DNA of 64,000 bases from an uncultured Bacteroidales bacterium (GTDB lineage Bacteria; Bacteroidota; Bacteroidia; Bacteroidales; UBA932). Of the stretch, positions 44,722 to 54,087 are shown in pieces. Numbering within the stretch: position 1 is the stretch's first letter; each line of letters begins with the position of its first letter. Under the pieces are notes generated by a model, which was not told the DNA's origin, made no database searches, and saw only the letters and a program-made list of their open reading frames with translations. Location: NCBI GenBank assembly GCA_944326255.1, contig CALVDG010000005.1, positions 38,458-102,457 of the forward strand, read 5' to 3'. The position numbers and the translations under genes are program-made.

Positions 44722-47216
44722 CACATCATTCCTCCCGTGCTTTGCTGCCCGGTGCTGATGCCCGAGGAGCCGCCTACGCGGGAAGACTCCTCGAAGCTGC
44801 CGACATTGCGTCTGCGCGTATTGGTCGCAGTACCGAAACGCCAGCTGAAGGACAGGGTGACTTTCTGGATGTTCATACGCTGGTGGATGCTGTAAGTCAG
44901 CACATCGCCGGTGTACGAGGTGATGTCGCTACGGAACGAGCGGAGGATGTCCTGTACGTTGAGGGCGATGGTGCCCCGGCCGTCCCAGAGGTTCTTCTTG
45001 ATGCCGCCGAAGAGCATGTACATCGGCTGGATATTCATGTAGCCGATGGTCATGTTGCCGGAGCCGAAGCCTCCGACCTCTATCTTCCATTCCTTCGGCA
45101 GCAGGAATGTCAGGTTGCCGTAGAAGCTCTGGAGGAATGATCCGTCGCTGTAGCCGCCGGAGGTACTTGTGTTGCCGTTGTAGGCGGCGAAATAGTTGGC
45201 CGAGAAGTTCATCCACTTGGTGACAGGCAGTTCAGATACGGACAGGGCCGCTCCGGCTATCTCCTGTGTGCCGAAATTCTCCCAGATCAGACGCTGCTCG
45301 CCGTTGTCGGGATTGACTTCGGGGTGCTGCATGATCAGGTTGGAGTTGTGCTGGTACATCAGGCTCAGGTTGAGATGCTGGCCGTAGCCGACGGTCAGGG
45401 ACACCTGGTCGGAGAACTGCGGGTCAAGTCCGGGGTCTCCCTCGGTATAGGAGTTGGCGGACATGTAGGAGCGGAACGGGTTGAGCTGGCTGTATCCGGG
45501 CCGGCTGATACGGCGGGTGTAGGAGGCTGCCAGCCGCCATTTCTGAGTAGGCATATAGCTTACAAAGGCAGTGGGGAAGAGGTTGAAATAGCTCTTGACG
45601 CTCTGCTCTCCGGCACTGCGCCAGTCGCCCCTGGCGTAGGTGTACTCACCTCTCAGGCCTATCTTCACCGACCATTTCGGACCGAAGCTCTTGGCTGCGG
45701 ATATGTAGGCGGCGGCTATCTGCTCGTCGTACATGAAGAGGTTGGAAAGGCTGTCGCTGTAAAGCCAGGAGTTGCCGAGGAAGTCCTCGCGGACGGAGTT
45801 GTTGTCAGTAATGGTGCGGGACCATTTGAGACCGGCCTCCAGCAGTCCCGTCTGCCAGAACACCTGCTGGTAATCGGCCTTGACCGACCATATCTGCAGT
45901 TTCTGCGAGGCATTCTGTCGGAAAATGTTGGAGTCCAGCTCTATCATGGACTGAAGGCCGGGGACGGGTATGTCGCTCTGGCTGCTCCTGTTGAGTATGT
46001 CAAAGTACGAGTAGTCGGCGTTGACGGTCAGTTCCTGGGCCTTGGCCTTGTCAAAAGTGTGGGTGTAGTTGAGGTTGGCCGAGATACCGTTGAAGCAGTC
46101 GCTGTTGTCTATGTCGCTTTCCAGCCGACCCATCAGCTCTTCTCCGAGCAGGTGCTCCGTGAAATTGTCCCCGTAAGTGCCGGTGCCGCTGCTGCGGAAA
46201 GTGCCGTTGACGATTACTCCCAGGATATTGCGCCCGTTGATGTACCAGTCGTTGCCGACGCGGAACATCTGGTCCAGGCTTTGATTGAGCAGATTGGACC
46301 TGCTGGACATGGCGATGGAGTTGTTCTCTCCGTAAAGGGATCTGGAGTCCAGGATTATGTCCATGTCGTCATAGCGGGCGCTGTAGGTAAGGAATGTGTT
46401 GGTTTTCTTTCCCCGGTAGCTCAGATTGACCGACCCGTCTGCGGCCTGGTTGTACCTGTCGAAGTACATGCCGCCGTATCCGAGATTGACGGAGCCGTTG
46501 AGTCCCTGGGTGAAATTCTTCTTGGTGACGATGTTTATGATACCTCCGCCGCCGGCTGCATCGTATTTTGAGGAAGGATGGGCCATGATTTCTATCCGGT
46601 CAATCGTGGTGCCGTCGGTGGAGTTGAGCAGGACTTCCAGTTCCTTGCCGGACAGATTCGAGGGTCTGCCGTCGATCCACACAGCTACAGATGAGCCGTT
46701 GAGCTTGACGTTGCCGTCGAAGTCAATGGTGACGCCCGGTGCCTTACGCAGCAGGTCCGTGCCGTTGCTGCCTTCGGTGGATACGGCGTCCGAGACATTC
46801 ATTACTATCTTGTCCAGCTTCTGCTCGATGACAGGTCTTCTTGCAGATACTACTACAGCATCCAGCATCTCAGCGTCAGGTTCGATGCTGACTGTCCCGA
46901 TGTCTGTGCCGTCGGCCGGATTGACTCTGATGACCGCGTCTTTGTATCCGATGAATGATATCTTGAGAATATATTCTCTTGCCGTCAGGCCGCTGAAAGC
47001 GAACTTTCCCGTGGAATCGGTGGTGGTGCCGTCCACGAATGTGCTGTCCGGCAGTATCAGGGCCACTGTCGCGAATTCTATGGGAGCGGATGTGGCCGCG
47101 TCACTTACCTTGCCGGCCAGACTGTTTCTGCTGTCTGTCTGTTGCCTGGCTTCTGCCGTGCCGATGGCAGTAAGGGTAAGTATTGCCATCGTAATAACCG
47201 TAAGTATGCGTTTCAT
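44721..47216 (-). CDS. TonB-dependent-receptor-like outer-membrane barrel
   Basis: An 831-residue protein. ATG 47214-47216 gives MKRILTVITMAILTLTAIGT, a signal peptide; the upstream TTG lies in the GntR gene. Residues about 35-115 are a CarboxypepD_reg-like domain (LAGKVSDAATSAPIEFATVA). A plug follows (SNGTDLLRKAPGVTIDFDG, VWIDGRPSNLSGKELEVLLN, GGGGIINIVTKKN), then a barrel of the OMP_b-brl_3 type. No classical TonB box is obvious. It overlaps the GntR stop (ATGA), so expression is coupled to the regulator. Substrate unknown. Confidence 0.87.
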   Translation of the reverse strand: MKRILTVITMAILTLTAIGTAEARQQTDSRNSLAGKVSDAATSAPIEFATVALILPDSTFVDGTTTDSTGKFAFSGLTAREYILKISFIGYKDAVIRVNPADGTDIGTVSIEPDAEMLDAVVVSARRPVIEQKLDKIVMNVSDAVSTEGSNGTDLLRKAPGVTIDFDGNVKLNGSSVAVWIDGRPSNLSGKELEVLLNSTDGTTIDRIEIMAHPSSKYDAAGGGGIINIVTKKNFTQGLNGSVNLGYGGMYFDRYNQAADGSVNLSYRGKKTNTFLTYSARYDDMDIILDSRSLYGENNSIAMSSRSNLLNQSLDQMFRVGNDWYINGRNILGVIVNGTFRSSGTGTYGDNFTEHLLGEELMGRLESDIDNSDCFNGISANLNYTHTFDKAKAQELTVNADYSYFDILNRSSQSDIPVPGLQSMIELDSNIFRQNASQKLQIWSVKADYQQVFWQTGLLEAGLKWSRTITDNNSVREDFLGNSWLYSDSLSNLFMYDEQIAAAYISAAKSFGPKWSVKIGLRGEYTYARGDWRSAGEQSVKSYFNLFPTAFVSYMPTQKWRLAASYTRRISRPGYSQLNPFRSYMSANSYTEGDPGLDPQFSDQVSLTVGYGQHLNLSLMYQHNSNLIMQHPEVNPDNGEQRLIWENFGTQEIAGAALSVSELPVTKWMNFSANYFAAYNGNTSTSGGYSDGSFLQSFYGNLTFLLPKEWKIEVGGFGSGNMTIGYMNIQPMYMLFGGIKKNLWDGRGTIALNVQDILRSFRSDITSYTGDVLTYSIHQRMNIQKVTLSFSWRFGTATNTRRRNVGSFEESSRVGGSSGISTGQQSTGGMM

Positions 47217-47608
47217 TGCTGTTTCCAAATGTTGTTGTCTGTTGAATATTTCCTGTAGAGGGAGGATATTTCCTCGATAGTGATGCCGAGGATGTCCATT
47301 TTCCGGAAGATTTCTTTCAGATCCTCGGAGACGAAGGCCTCCCGCTGTCTGTCGCGGATGATCTTCCTTGCACCGGGGCTTACGAAGTAGCCTATGCCGC
47401 GCTTGTTGTGGATGATGCCGTCCTGGGACAGCTCGTCGTAGGAGCGGGCGACAGTGTTCGGATTGACCTCAAGGGCTATGCCGCATTCCCTTACCGACGG
47501 TATGCGGTCGCCCTCGGGCCACTGTCCTGTCAGAATCCGCTCGCATATCGAGTCGGCTATCTGCAGGTATATCGGTTTATGCTGGTCAAATTCCATAGTT
47601 GCTTGCAT
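47213..47608 (-). CDS. GntR-family regulator, YtrA type
   Basis: A 131-residue repressor. The winged helix spans residues about 10-80 (PIYLQIADSICERILTGQWP, GDRIPSVRECGIALEVNPNT, VARSYDELSQDGIIHNKRGI). The short C-terminal helical region places it in the YtrA subfamily, which typically controls its own ABC transporter operon. It is third in the unit, after the ATPase and membrane protein genes. The palindrome at 49559-49582 is its likely operator. Confidence 0.92.
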   Translation of the reverse strand: MQATMEFDQHKPIYLQIADSICERILTGQWPEGDRIPSVRECGIALEVNPNTVARSYDELSQDGIIHNKRGIGYFVSPGARKIIRDRQREAFVSEDLKEIFRKMDILGITIEEISSLYRKYSTDNNIWKQQ

Positions 47609-47620
47609 TTTACTGTGACC

Positions 47621-48466
47621 TTAATACTGAAGCCTGCGGATGCGGAAGTAGGTGAGTGCCCAGAAAACTATAGGGAGGATGCAGTAAATGAGTGAGAGTG
47701 CTCTGGACAGGGTTATCATCCACTGGAGCATGCGCTCGGGGGCTATGTCGGGATTGCTCTGCAGACTGTCGAAGAAGCAGATGGCGGAGATGACGGAGAT
47801 GACAGCCCCTATTACCCAGATACCCAGAAAAGTAAGCAGGGTATAGCCTATCTTGTGTCGGCGGAACAGCATATTGAGCAGGACAAATGCGCTCTGAGTC
47901 ATGGCAATGCCTACGATTGGCGGTATGGACAGCGGATTTACGGTGTCGTACATCTTGTTGACTAAGTCAATGTGCATTGCGTCAGTGTTGAAACTGAAAG
48001 GCATGAAGCCCATGATTGTGTCCATATATACCTTGGAGGAGAACATGCAGCCCCAGATGCTGCCGGAGTAGCTGGCTTCAAACGGCATGAGGGTGAGCAG
48101 GGAGTCGAGGCTCATCAGCAGGACTGTGGAGAGCAAGGGGAAGATGACCGAGCAGATGACCAGCATACTGATGCACTTCTCGAGGGTCGATGAAGGAGAG
48201 ACGGCGTAGAAGACACCTTCCATGCGGCGGTTTTCGTTCTTGTAGAGGAAGAAGGGTGCCAGGCAGCCTATGATGCTGAGGATTGTCGCGGCTGTGACTG
48301 CACGGGCTACGGTGGAGACTGGCTCACCGTCGATGAGATTAAGGGCCCATATGGCAAGGTAGATCATGAGAATGATGCATGTGCTGGTCAGGATTATAGA
48401 GTATTTCTCCTGAAGCTCCTTGTAGATGGTCAGGCCCTGCCTGCGTATGTTGAATGTTGCGTTCAT
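47621..48466 (-). CDS. ABC-type membrane subunit, probable
   Basis: A 281-residue membrane protein with about six helices (residues near 25-48, 62-85, 103-130, 180-200, 212-238, 255-276). ATG 48464-48466 (MNATFNIRRQGLTIYKELQE) is preferred to an upstream TTG. No named family is recognised, but position directly after an ABC ATPase and before a YtrA-type regulator identifies it as the transport or membrane partner. Substrate unknown. Confidence 0.75.
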   Translation of the reverse strand: MNATFNIRRQGLTIYKELQEKYSIILTSTCIILMIYLAIWALNLIDGEPVSTVARAVTAATILSIIGCLAPFFLYKNENRRMEGVFYAVSPSSTLEKCISMLVICSVIFPLLSTVLLMSLDSLLTLMPFEASYSGSIWGCMFSSKVYMDTIMGFMPFSFNTDAMHIDLVNKMYDTVNPLSIPPIVGIAMTQSAFVLLNMLFRRHKIGYTLLTFLGIWVIGAVISVISAICFFDSLQSNPDIAPERMLQWMITLSRALSLIYCILPIVFWALTYFRIRRLQY

Positions 48467-48499
48467 GGTGTGTACGTATTTAGTCAAGTGTGAATGTGT

Positions 48500-49345
48500 T
48501 TATTTGCTGAAAAGAGTCTTGAATGTCTCCTTGTTCTTGAGGGCCGCGTTGAAAAGGGCTTCGAGGTTGACTCTCGAGTCGGCCTCATCGCGGTTGGGAA
48601 GTACCTGGTAGTATCCGTTCAGGCCGCTCTCGCTCCAGTAGGCCTCGGGGCTGAGTGTCGGGGCGGTGGTAAACAGCAGCTTTTTGCTGATATCCTCTAC
48701 GGATGCGTTGAGGATCATGCCTTCGCGGTCCAGGATGACTATCGGGTCTATGAGGTTCTCCAGGTCGCGTACCTGATGGGTGGAGATGACGATGACCCGG
48801 TCTTCGGTGGCACATTCGGAGATGACGCGGCGCAGGGTGGTCTTCGAGGGAATGTCCAGGCCGTTGGAAGGCTCGTCCATCAGCAGCACCCTGGTATTGA
48901 GGGCCAGGGCAAACGAGATCAGGGCCTTTTTCTGCTGTCCCTGCGAGAGCCGGTCGAAGCGGCTTGAGGCATCCACCTCGAAAGTCCGGCACAGCCTCTC
49001 GAACATGGCGTTGTCGTAACCCGGATAGAGCAGGGAATTGCTCTGCGCGAACCGCCTGACGGGGATGGGAGGGGCGATGAAGATCTCGGGGATGAAGTAC
49101 AGGTCCTTGAGCATTTCGGGATTGCGCGAGGATGATCTGATGCCCAGCACGGAGCAGTCTCCGCTCTTGGGCCGCAGCAGTCCGCTGATGATGCGCAGCA
49201 GCGTGGTCTTTCCCACGCCGTTCTCTCCGAGCAGGCCGTAGATCCTGCCGGCCTCGAGACTCATGGACAGGTTCTCAAACACCAGGTGTTTTCTGTAGCT
49301 GAATCTCAGATTCTCGATTCTTACTGTCGGTTCATTCTTTTCCAT
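48500..49345 (-). CDS. ABC transporter ATPase
   Basis: A 281-residue ATPase. Walker A LLGENGVGKTTLL (about 38-50), Q-loop region, signature RLSQGQQKKALIS (LSQGQ), Walker B VLLMDEPSNGLD and H-loop VISTHQVRD are all intact. The C-terminal 70 residues are an extra domain. This pattern is close to ATPases of GntR/YtrA-controlled operons. First gene after the operator; a 216-nt purine-rich leader precedes it. Confidence 0.92.
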   Translation of the reverse strand: MEKNEPTVRIENLRFSYRKHLVFENLSMSLEAGRIYGLLGENGVGKTTLLRIISGLLRPKSGDCSVLGIRSSSRNPEMLKDLYFIPEIFIAPPIPVRRFAQSNSLLYPGYDNAMFERLCRTFEVDASSRFDRLSQGQQKKALISFALALNTRVLLMDEPSNGLDIPSKTTLRRVISECATEDRVIVISTHQVRDLENLIDPIVILDREGMILNASVEDISKKLLFTTAPTLSPEAYWSESGLNGYYQVLPNRDEADSRVNLEALFNAALKNKETFKTLFSK

Positions 49346-49356
49346 AACATTTACTT

Positions 49357-49572
49357 TTATGCTTTATCGTTTAACTTCAAATCTTTTCTTTCCGCCTTTC
49401 CCGCCTCCAGTTCCCATATGCTTCTCTTGTCCGCTTCTGCTTCGCCCTCATCCGTCGGCACTTTCTCTGTGCTGCCTTCATCCGTCCCTTGGCGTCTCCA
49501 TCCCGCCTTCATCCATCCTTCAGCTCCTCTGTGCTTCCGTCCCGCCGTTTCTTTAGATAGTGTATTAGTCAT
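49357..49572 (-). other. purine-rich leader with a possible 71-codon ORF
   Basis: Between operator and ATPase the minus strand is strongly purine-rich. An open frame starts with ATG in the middle of the operator (MTNTLSKETAGRKHRGAEGW), ends 11 bp before the ATPase ATG and is rich in Glu, Lys, Gly and Arg. Composition alone could produce it. I would not call it a gene without translation data. Confidence 0.3.
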
Positions 49573-49582
49573 CTAGTACACT
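49559..49582. promoter_or_regulatory. palindromic GntR/YtrA operator
   Basis: AGTGTATTAG and CTAGTACACT are separated by TCAT; the arms pair at 9 of 10 positions. The site begins just downstream of the -7 box and covers the transcription start, an ideal position for repression by the GntR-type protein of the same unit. Confidence 0.8.
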
Positions 49583-49583
49583 G

Positions 49584-49614
49584 CAAAAGTAGGCAAAATT
49601 TCTGTAGATGCAAA
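49584..49614 (-). promoter_or_regulatory. promoter of the ABC/GntR/barrel unit
   Basis: On the minus strand TTTG (49611-49614), 19 nt, TACTTTTG (49584-49591), a perfect consensus. Transcription would start inside the operator. Confidence 0.85.
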
Positions 49615-49965
49615 TTTTTATGGAATTATTCGGATTTTTTGTCGCAGATTTCTGAAAATATCCACCGGGACGTGGTTATTCTGACTCTCATCTTGGAACG
49701 AACGGGAAGTGCGGGCATCTGTATTTTGCGTAATAGCCTGATAGACAAGGTGTCGCGAATTTGTGAGATGGATTTCAAGGCCTTCCGACCCCTCGAAATC
49801 CATCGGTTTGTGAGGTGAAAGTGCTGATTATTAAGCAATTGGTAGGTATAAAAGATGCGCGTACATCCCGTAAATGCACCGGCGCAGAGTATCGTAGGTG
49901 GTGGGCCTGGCTGCGGTTGACTTGTTGCGGCCTGCTGATGTGACTGGCCGGTGTGCTGGGGTGGA
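49615..49965. other. intergenic region with one inverted repeat
   Basis: No convincing gene. GATGGATTTC (49767-49776) and GAAATCCATC (49795-49804) form a perfect 10-bp inverted repeat with an 18-nt loop; it may end transcription from the kinase gene, though it lies 160 bp beyond that stop. Confidence 0.4.
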
Positions 49966-51456
49966 TCAGCGGAAGAAGAGCTCGAAGCGGGTGATGCGGT
50001 CGGGACCGGTGGCGAGACTGAAGCGGATGCCGGAGCGGGTGAGTATCTCGTGGATGACAGTCAGGCCGATGCCCTTGCCGTCGGGCTTGGTGGAGAAGAA
50101 CGGGGTGAAGAGGTTGCGGGCGGCTTCTTCCGGTATGGGCAGGCCGTTGTCGGATATGCACCAGTAGCCCGGCCTGGAGACAATGGTAATCTGATTCGGG
50201 GAGGTATTAGCAGGTGCTTCGATAGCGTTATGTTGGTTTTCAGAGAGATAGTTCCCAGAATCTGCGTCGGGGATGTTGGGCGCAGTATCATGCTTGCAGT
50301 GAGCGACGCAGTATCTTGAGCATGTCTGGATGGAGGCTGCGTCGGGCTGTTCGGATTCTGCTGCGTCTGGGGCGGTGTTGGGAGTGTCGGGAGGGAAGGC
50401 TTCGACGGCGTTCTTGACGATGTTGGTGAGGACCTGCTCCATCAGCACAGGGTCGATGCTGACGTCTCCGGCGTTATCATCCAGGTCCAGCACCACGGCA
50501 ATCTGCCGCCGGCCCTTGAGGCTTTCGAGGAAGGGTGCTGTCCTGCGCAGGAAAGAGTTGGCATCCACGGGCCGGCACACCGGGTCGGGAATCCGGGCCA
50601 TCGAGGCATAGTCGGTGATAAAGCGGCTCATGCGGTCAATGCGTGAGAGCAGTATCGAGAGCATGGAGGAGGTATCCTCATCGCCAGAGTCCGCGCTGCT
50701 CTGCTGCATCGCTCCGAGGGCGGATGTCAGTCCGGCCATGGTGTTGTTGACCTCGTGGGAGATGATGCGGATGACTTTCCGGTAGCCCCGTTTCTCGGCC
50801 TCGTACAGCTCTTCGGTCAGCGGCTCCACCATGTAGAACGTATGTGGAAATCCTCTGTCCATGAAGGACGACTGGGTGCAGCGGTAGATGTGCAGCGGGT
50901 CGGTCTGGAGGATCCTGCCGCTGTCCGGTTCCACGGAGGCCATGAGCCTGAGCAGTGGCAGCCCGCTCTCGTCCAGGGAGAGACCTTTGTATGTGCCGAT
51001 GCCGGTCAGGCCGAGGAAGCGGCACATGGCCGGATTGGCCGAGGACAGTTTCCCGTCTATGTCCATGATGAGCACTCCCATCGGGGATGCGGCGATAAGC
51101 AGTTCCAGAAAATGGTTCTGCTCCTGGGCCCGTACCTCATCTTCGTGGAGCTGCCGGCTCATCCGGTTGAACAGCTCTATGATGCGGTCCGCGTCTGTCT
51201 GTCCTACGGGACGGAGCCGGGTGGAGAAGTCCTGTTCTTTCAGCAGGTCAATACCTCTCGACAGGGTGTCGATAGGCCGGACTGTTTTCCGGTAGAGTAT
51301 GGCCAGCAGTACTATGACGGCTACGGTGCAGATCTGGATGACAAGCCAGGTCCATTCCTTCTTCTCAGGTGCGAGCACGAGTACGAGAACGGCAGTTCCG
51401 ACTGTCAGTACGAGTATCAATGCGGCTATGAGCCTGAAATATCCCCGTGCGCTCAT
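49966..51456 (-). CDS. sensor histidine kinase with an insert in the ATPase domain
   Basis: A 496-residue NtrB-like kinase: two membrane helices (about 8-29, 35-54), a HAMP-like region (60-105), a PAS domain (about 115-205), H-box VIRIISHEVNNTM with His234, N-box NIVKNAVEA (345-353), G1 DNG (436-438) and G2 GKGIGL (460-465). Between the N-box and G1, where about 25 residues are usual, lie about 80, including a Pro/Ala/Asp-rich stretch with a CSRYCVAHCKH cluster (379-389). It starts 4 bp after the response regulator gene and should phosphorylate it. Confidence 0.92.
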   Translation of the reverse strand: MSARGYFRLIAALILVLTVGTAVLVLVLAPEKKEWTWLVIQICTVAVIVLLAILYRKTVRPIDTLSRGIDLLKEQDFSTRLRPVGQTDADRIIELFNRMSRQLHEDEVRAQEQNHFLELLIAASPMGVLIMDIDGKLSSANPAMCRFLGLTGIGTYKGLSLDESGLPLLRLMASVEPDSGRILQTDPLHIYRCTQSSFMDRGFPHTFYMVEPLTEELYEAEKRGYRKVIRIISHEVNNTMAGLTSALGAMQQSSADSGDEDTSSMLSILLSRIDRMSRFITDYASMARIPDPVCRPVDANSFLRRTAPFLESLKGRRQIAVVLDLDDNAGDVSIDPVLMEQVLTNIVKNAVEAFPPDTPNTAPDAAESEQPDAASIQTCSRYCVAHCKHDTAPNIPDADSGNYLSENQHNAIEAPANTSPNQITIVSRPGYWCISDNGLPIPEEAARNLFTPFFSTKPDGKGIGLTVIHEILTRSGIRFSLATGPDRITRFELFFR

Positions 51457-51460
51457 CGTC

Positions 51461-52783
51461 CTAGAGTTCTATTTTGTATTTTTCCAGACGGCGGTAGAGA
51501 GAGGCCCTGGTGATGCCCAGGGAGGCGGCTGCCCGGGTCATGTTGCCGTTGCAGTCGGACAGTGCCCTGCGGATGCGCTCTTTCTCCAGCTCTTCCAAAG
51601 TGAGGCTGCCGGAGGAGCGTGCGGCTGACGGCTCCGGCGCACCTCCCATGCAGCGGGCGATGTCGTCCTTGCCGATGGTCCCGCCGGGTGCCATGATGAG
51701 GGCCCGCTCCACCACATTCTTCAGTTCCCGGATATTGCCCGGCCACGGCAGACGGCTCAGGTATTCCACCGCCTCGGAGGAGAACTCCGCCCGGGACGGT
51801 ACATCCTTGGCGAAATGCCTTACCAGCAGGGGAATGTCCTCCCTGCGCTCTCTTAGCGGGGGCAGATGGATGGGGATGAGATTGAGGCGGTAGTAGAGGT
51901 CTTCGCGGAAAAGTCCCTGGCTCACCATGTCAGGCAGGCTGCGGTTGGTGGCCGAGATCACGCGCACGTCGGTCCTGCGTGGCAGGCTCTCTCCAAGTGG
52001 CTCGTAGGTGCGGTCCTGGAGCACCCGCAGCAACTTGACTTGGCACACCGGCTCCAGCTCCCCGATCTCGTCCAGGAAGATGGTGCCCTTGTCGGCCAGC
52101 TCAAAGCGTCCCTTGCGGTCTGTCCAGGCATCGGTGAAAGCCCCCTTCTTGTGCCCGAACATCTCGCTGTCGAAGAGGCTGGAGCTCAGGCCTCCGAGAT
52201 TGACCTTGACGAACGGTCCGGATTGCCTGGGAGAGTTGAGGTGGATGGCCTCGGCGATGAGCTCCTTGCCCGTGCCGCTTTCCCCGGTGATGAGCACGGA
52301 CGCTCCGGTGGGGGCCACCCTCAGCACTGCGTCCAGCACTTCCCGCATCATGGGGCTGCGGCCGATAATCCGCTCGAATCCCCTGCCCGTGTCCGGGGTC
52401 TGCTCCGCCTGCGCCGAGTTCAGGTGCAGGGCAGTGCCTATGCGTTCCAGCAGAGCCGTATTGTCCCAGGGCTTGGTGATGAAGTCAAATGCTCCCAGCC
52501 TCATGCCCTCCACGGCCAGGGAAATGCTGCCCCAGGCCGTCATGAGTATGACCGGAGTGGACGGGGCGAGGATACGCACCTTCCGCAGAAGCTCCAGACC
52601 CTCCTCGCCGGTGGTGGACAGGGAGTAGTTCATGTCCATGAGAATCAGTTCCGGCTCCTGCCGGCGCACAGCCTCGACGGCCTCCTTGGGTCCGGATACC
52701 GCCATGGCCGTCAGCCCGGCCCTGCCCAGCAGGAATTTCAGGGACGCCCTTATCGCATCATCATCATCTACAATCAGTATCAT
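51461..52783 (-). CDS. sigma-54-dependent response regulator, NtrC type
   Basis: A 440-residue activator: receiver domain with phospho-acceptor Asp50 (ELILMDMNY), AAA+ domain with Walker A GESGTGKE (167-174), sigma-54 contact loop GAFTDA (214-219; GAFTGA in most family members), Walker B GTIFLDEIGEL, and a Fis-type helix-turn-helix (NMTRAAASLGITRASLYRRL). It would bind an upstream site and open a sigma-54 promoter. The best target seen is the divergent efflux operon. The AAA/DUF4143 gene lies 4 bp upstream, so it may depend on that promoter. Confidence 0.95.
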   Translation of the reverse strand: MILIVDDDDAIRASLKFLLGRAGLTAMAVSGPKEAVEAVRRQEPELILMDMNYSLSTTGEEGLELLRKVRILAPSTPVILMTAWGSISLAVEGMRLGAFDFITKPWDNTALLERIGTALHLNSAQAEQTPDTGRGFERIIGRSPMMREVLDAVLRVAPTGASVLITGESGTGKELIAEAIHLNSPRQSGPFVKVNLGGLSSSLFDSEMFGHKKGAFTDAWTDRKGRFELADKGTIFLDEIGELEPVCQVKLLRVLQDRTYEPLGESLPRRTDVRVISATNRSLPDMVSQGLFREDLYYRLNLIPIHLPPLRERREDIPLLVRHFAKDVPSRAEFSSEAVEYLSRLPWPGNIRELKNVVERALIMAPGGTIGKDDIARCMGGAPEPSAARSSGSLTLEELEKERIRRALSDCNGNMTRAAASLGITRASLYRRLEKYKIEL

Positions 52784-52787
52784 AATG

Positions 52788-54074
52788 TCACGGTTTCAGT
52801 AGGTTGATGGGAACGACATACACTCCGTCCTCTCTTCGGTAAGAGCTGCCGACGGCAGTCAGTACCATTAAGAACGAGGGTGCTTTTTCATTGCTCTTTT
52901 CCTCAAGTTTTGCTTTCAGCGTCTTAAGTGAATCGGCACCGGCCTCGATCAGCTCGTCTCCGCCCAGTTTGATCTCCACGGCTCCCCAGCGTCCGTCGTC
53001 AAGATGTATGACGGCATCGCATTCCAGTCCGGTGTTGTCCCTGTAGTGCAGCACCTCTCCGCCAAGGGTCTCCGCATATATTCTGAGGTCGCGCACGGCC
53101 ATATCCTCAAAGAACAGCCCCAGGCTTTCAAGATCTCTGAGCAGGTCTTCCGGCATGACACCCAAGGCCCTGCATGCGATGGATGTGTCTACAAAATGCC
53201 GTGTGTGGGTCGAGCGTATGGAGGTCTTGGAGCGGATGTCGGGATTCCACGCAGCCATGTCCTCGATGATGTACAGGTCCTTTAAGGCTTCCAGATAGTC
53301 GTCAAAGGTCTTGGGATCCATTGTCCTTTCGTTGCTCTGGCGTACATCTGCGATGATGGTCGATATTGCGGCTTCTGTCGAGATATGACGGGCGTAGCTT
53401 CTTACGATCATTCTCAGCACTTCCGGTTTCTTGTTGCGGAAACGCTCGTTCCCGCAGTCCTCGAACACAAAAAGTCCGTTCCAATAATTTTTGGTTATCT
53501 CTATGGAGATATCTTTTGATGCCAGCACGGACACCGGCCAGCCGCCACGGCAGATCAGATGAGCGATATTCTCCAGAGACGCATCCTGATTCAAGTCCCA
53601 TACGGAAGCGGCATCGCCGTTGAACAGCCCCTGCAGTGATACCGTTCCTTTTGACTCTTTTGATTCCCACAGACTCATCGGGCGCATCCTTACGGGAGTG
53701 ATTCTTCCGGCTCCGCTGTGATGTACCTCGGTCTTGTCCGCAGGAGTGGAGCTTCCGGTCAGAATATATTTGCCGAATTCGTATTTGAAATCCAGGTCGT
53801 CCTTGACTTGATTCCAGATATCAGGGGCTTTCTGCCATTCGTCTATCAGCCTGGGACATTCTCCGTTGAGCACCGCTTTGGGATTCATCCGCGCCATAGC
53901 GATGGCCTGTTTCGTGTTCAGCTTTATGAAACTCTTCTGGTAAAGCATACATGTGGTGGTCTTGCCGCAGAACTTCGGGCCGGCCACGACGATTGCCCCG
54001 GAGGTTCTCAGCTTAAGTTCTATCTCCTTTTCGATAAGGCGGCTGTAATACATAGGGAATGTTTTATAATCCAT
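52788..54074 (-). CDS. AAA ATPase with DUF4143 domain
   Basis: A 428-residue ATPase of the AAA_14/DUF4143 group. Walker A AGPKFCGKTTT (about 32-42), ECPRLIDEWQKAPDIW as Walker B region, TGSSTPAD as sensor 1, then DUF4143 with a nuclease-like end (GLECDAVIHLDDGRWGAVEIKL; D...E-x-K). The role of this widespread mobile family is unknown. It sits between the regulator and its probable target and appears inserted there. A -7 box TATCTTTG (54077-54084) lies 2 nt from the first ATG, so MYYSRLIEKEIEL (ATG 54051-54053) may be the true start. Confidence 0.85.
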   Translation of the reverse strand: MDYKTFPMYYSRLIEKEIELKLRTSGAIVVAGPKFCGKTTTCMLYQKSFIKLNTKQAIAMARMNPKAVLNGECPRLIDEWQKAPDIWNQVKDDLDFKYEFGKYILTGSSTPADKTEVHHSGAGRITPVRMRPMSLWESKESKGTVSLQGLFNGDAASVWDLNQDASLENIAHLICRGGWPVSVLASKDISIEITKNYWNGLFVFEDCGNERFRNKKPEVLRMIVRSYARHISTEAAISTIIADVRQSNERTMDPKTFDDYLEALKDLYIIEDMAAWNPDIRSKTSIRSTHTRHFVDTSIACRALGVMPEDLLRDLESLGLFFEDMAVRDLRIYAETLGGEVLHYRDNTGLECDAVIHLDDGRWGAVEIKLGGDELIEAGADSLKTLKAKLEEKSNEKAPSFLMVLTAVGSSYRREDGVYVVPINLLKP

Positions 54075-54087
54075 TGCAAAGATAGAA

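Noticed and set aside
45324..46571. 415-codon plus-strand frame inside the outer-membrane barrel gene
   Set aside because: Complementary-frame artefact of GC-rich coding DNA; Val/Gly/Ala-rich with no domain, while the minus strand has a clear barrel protein.
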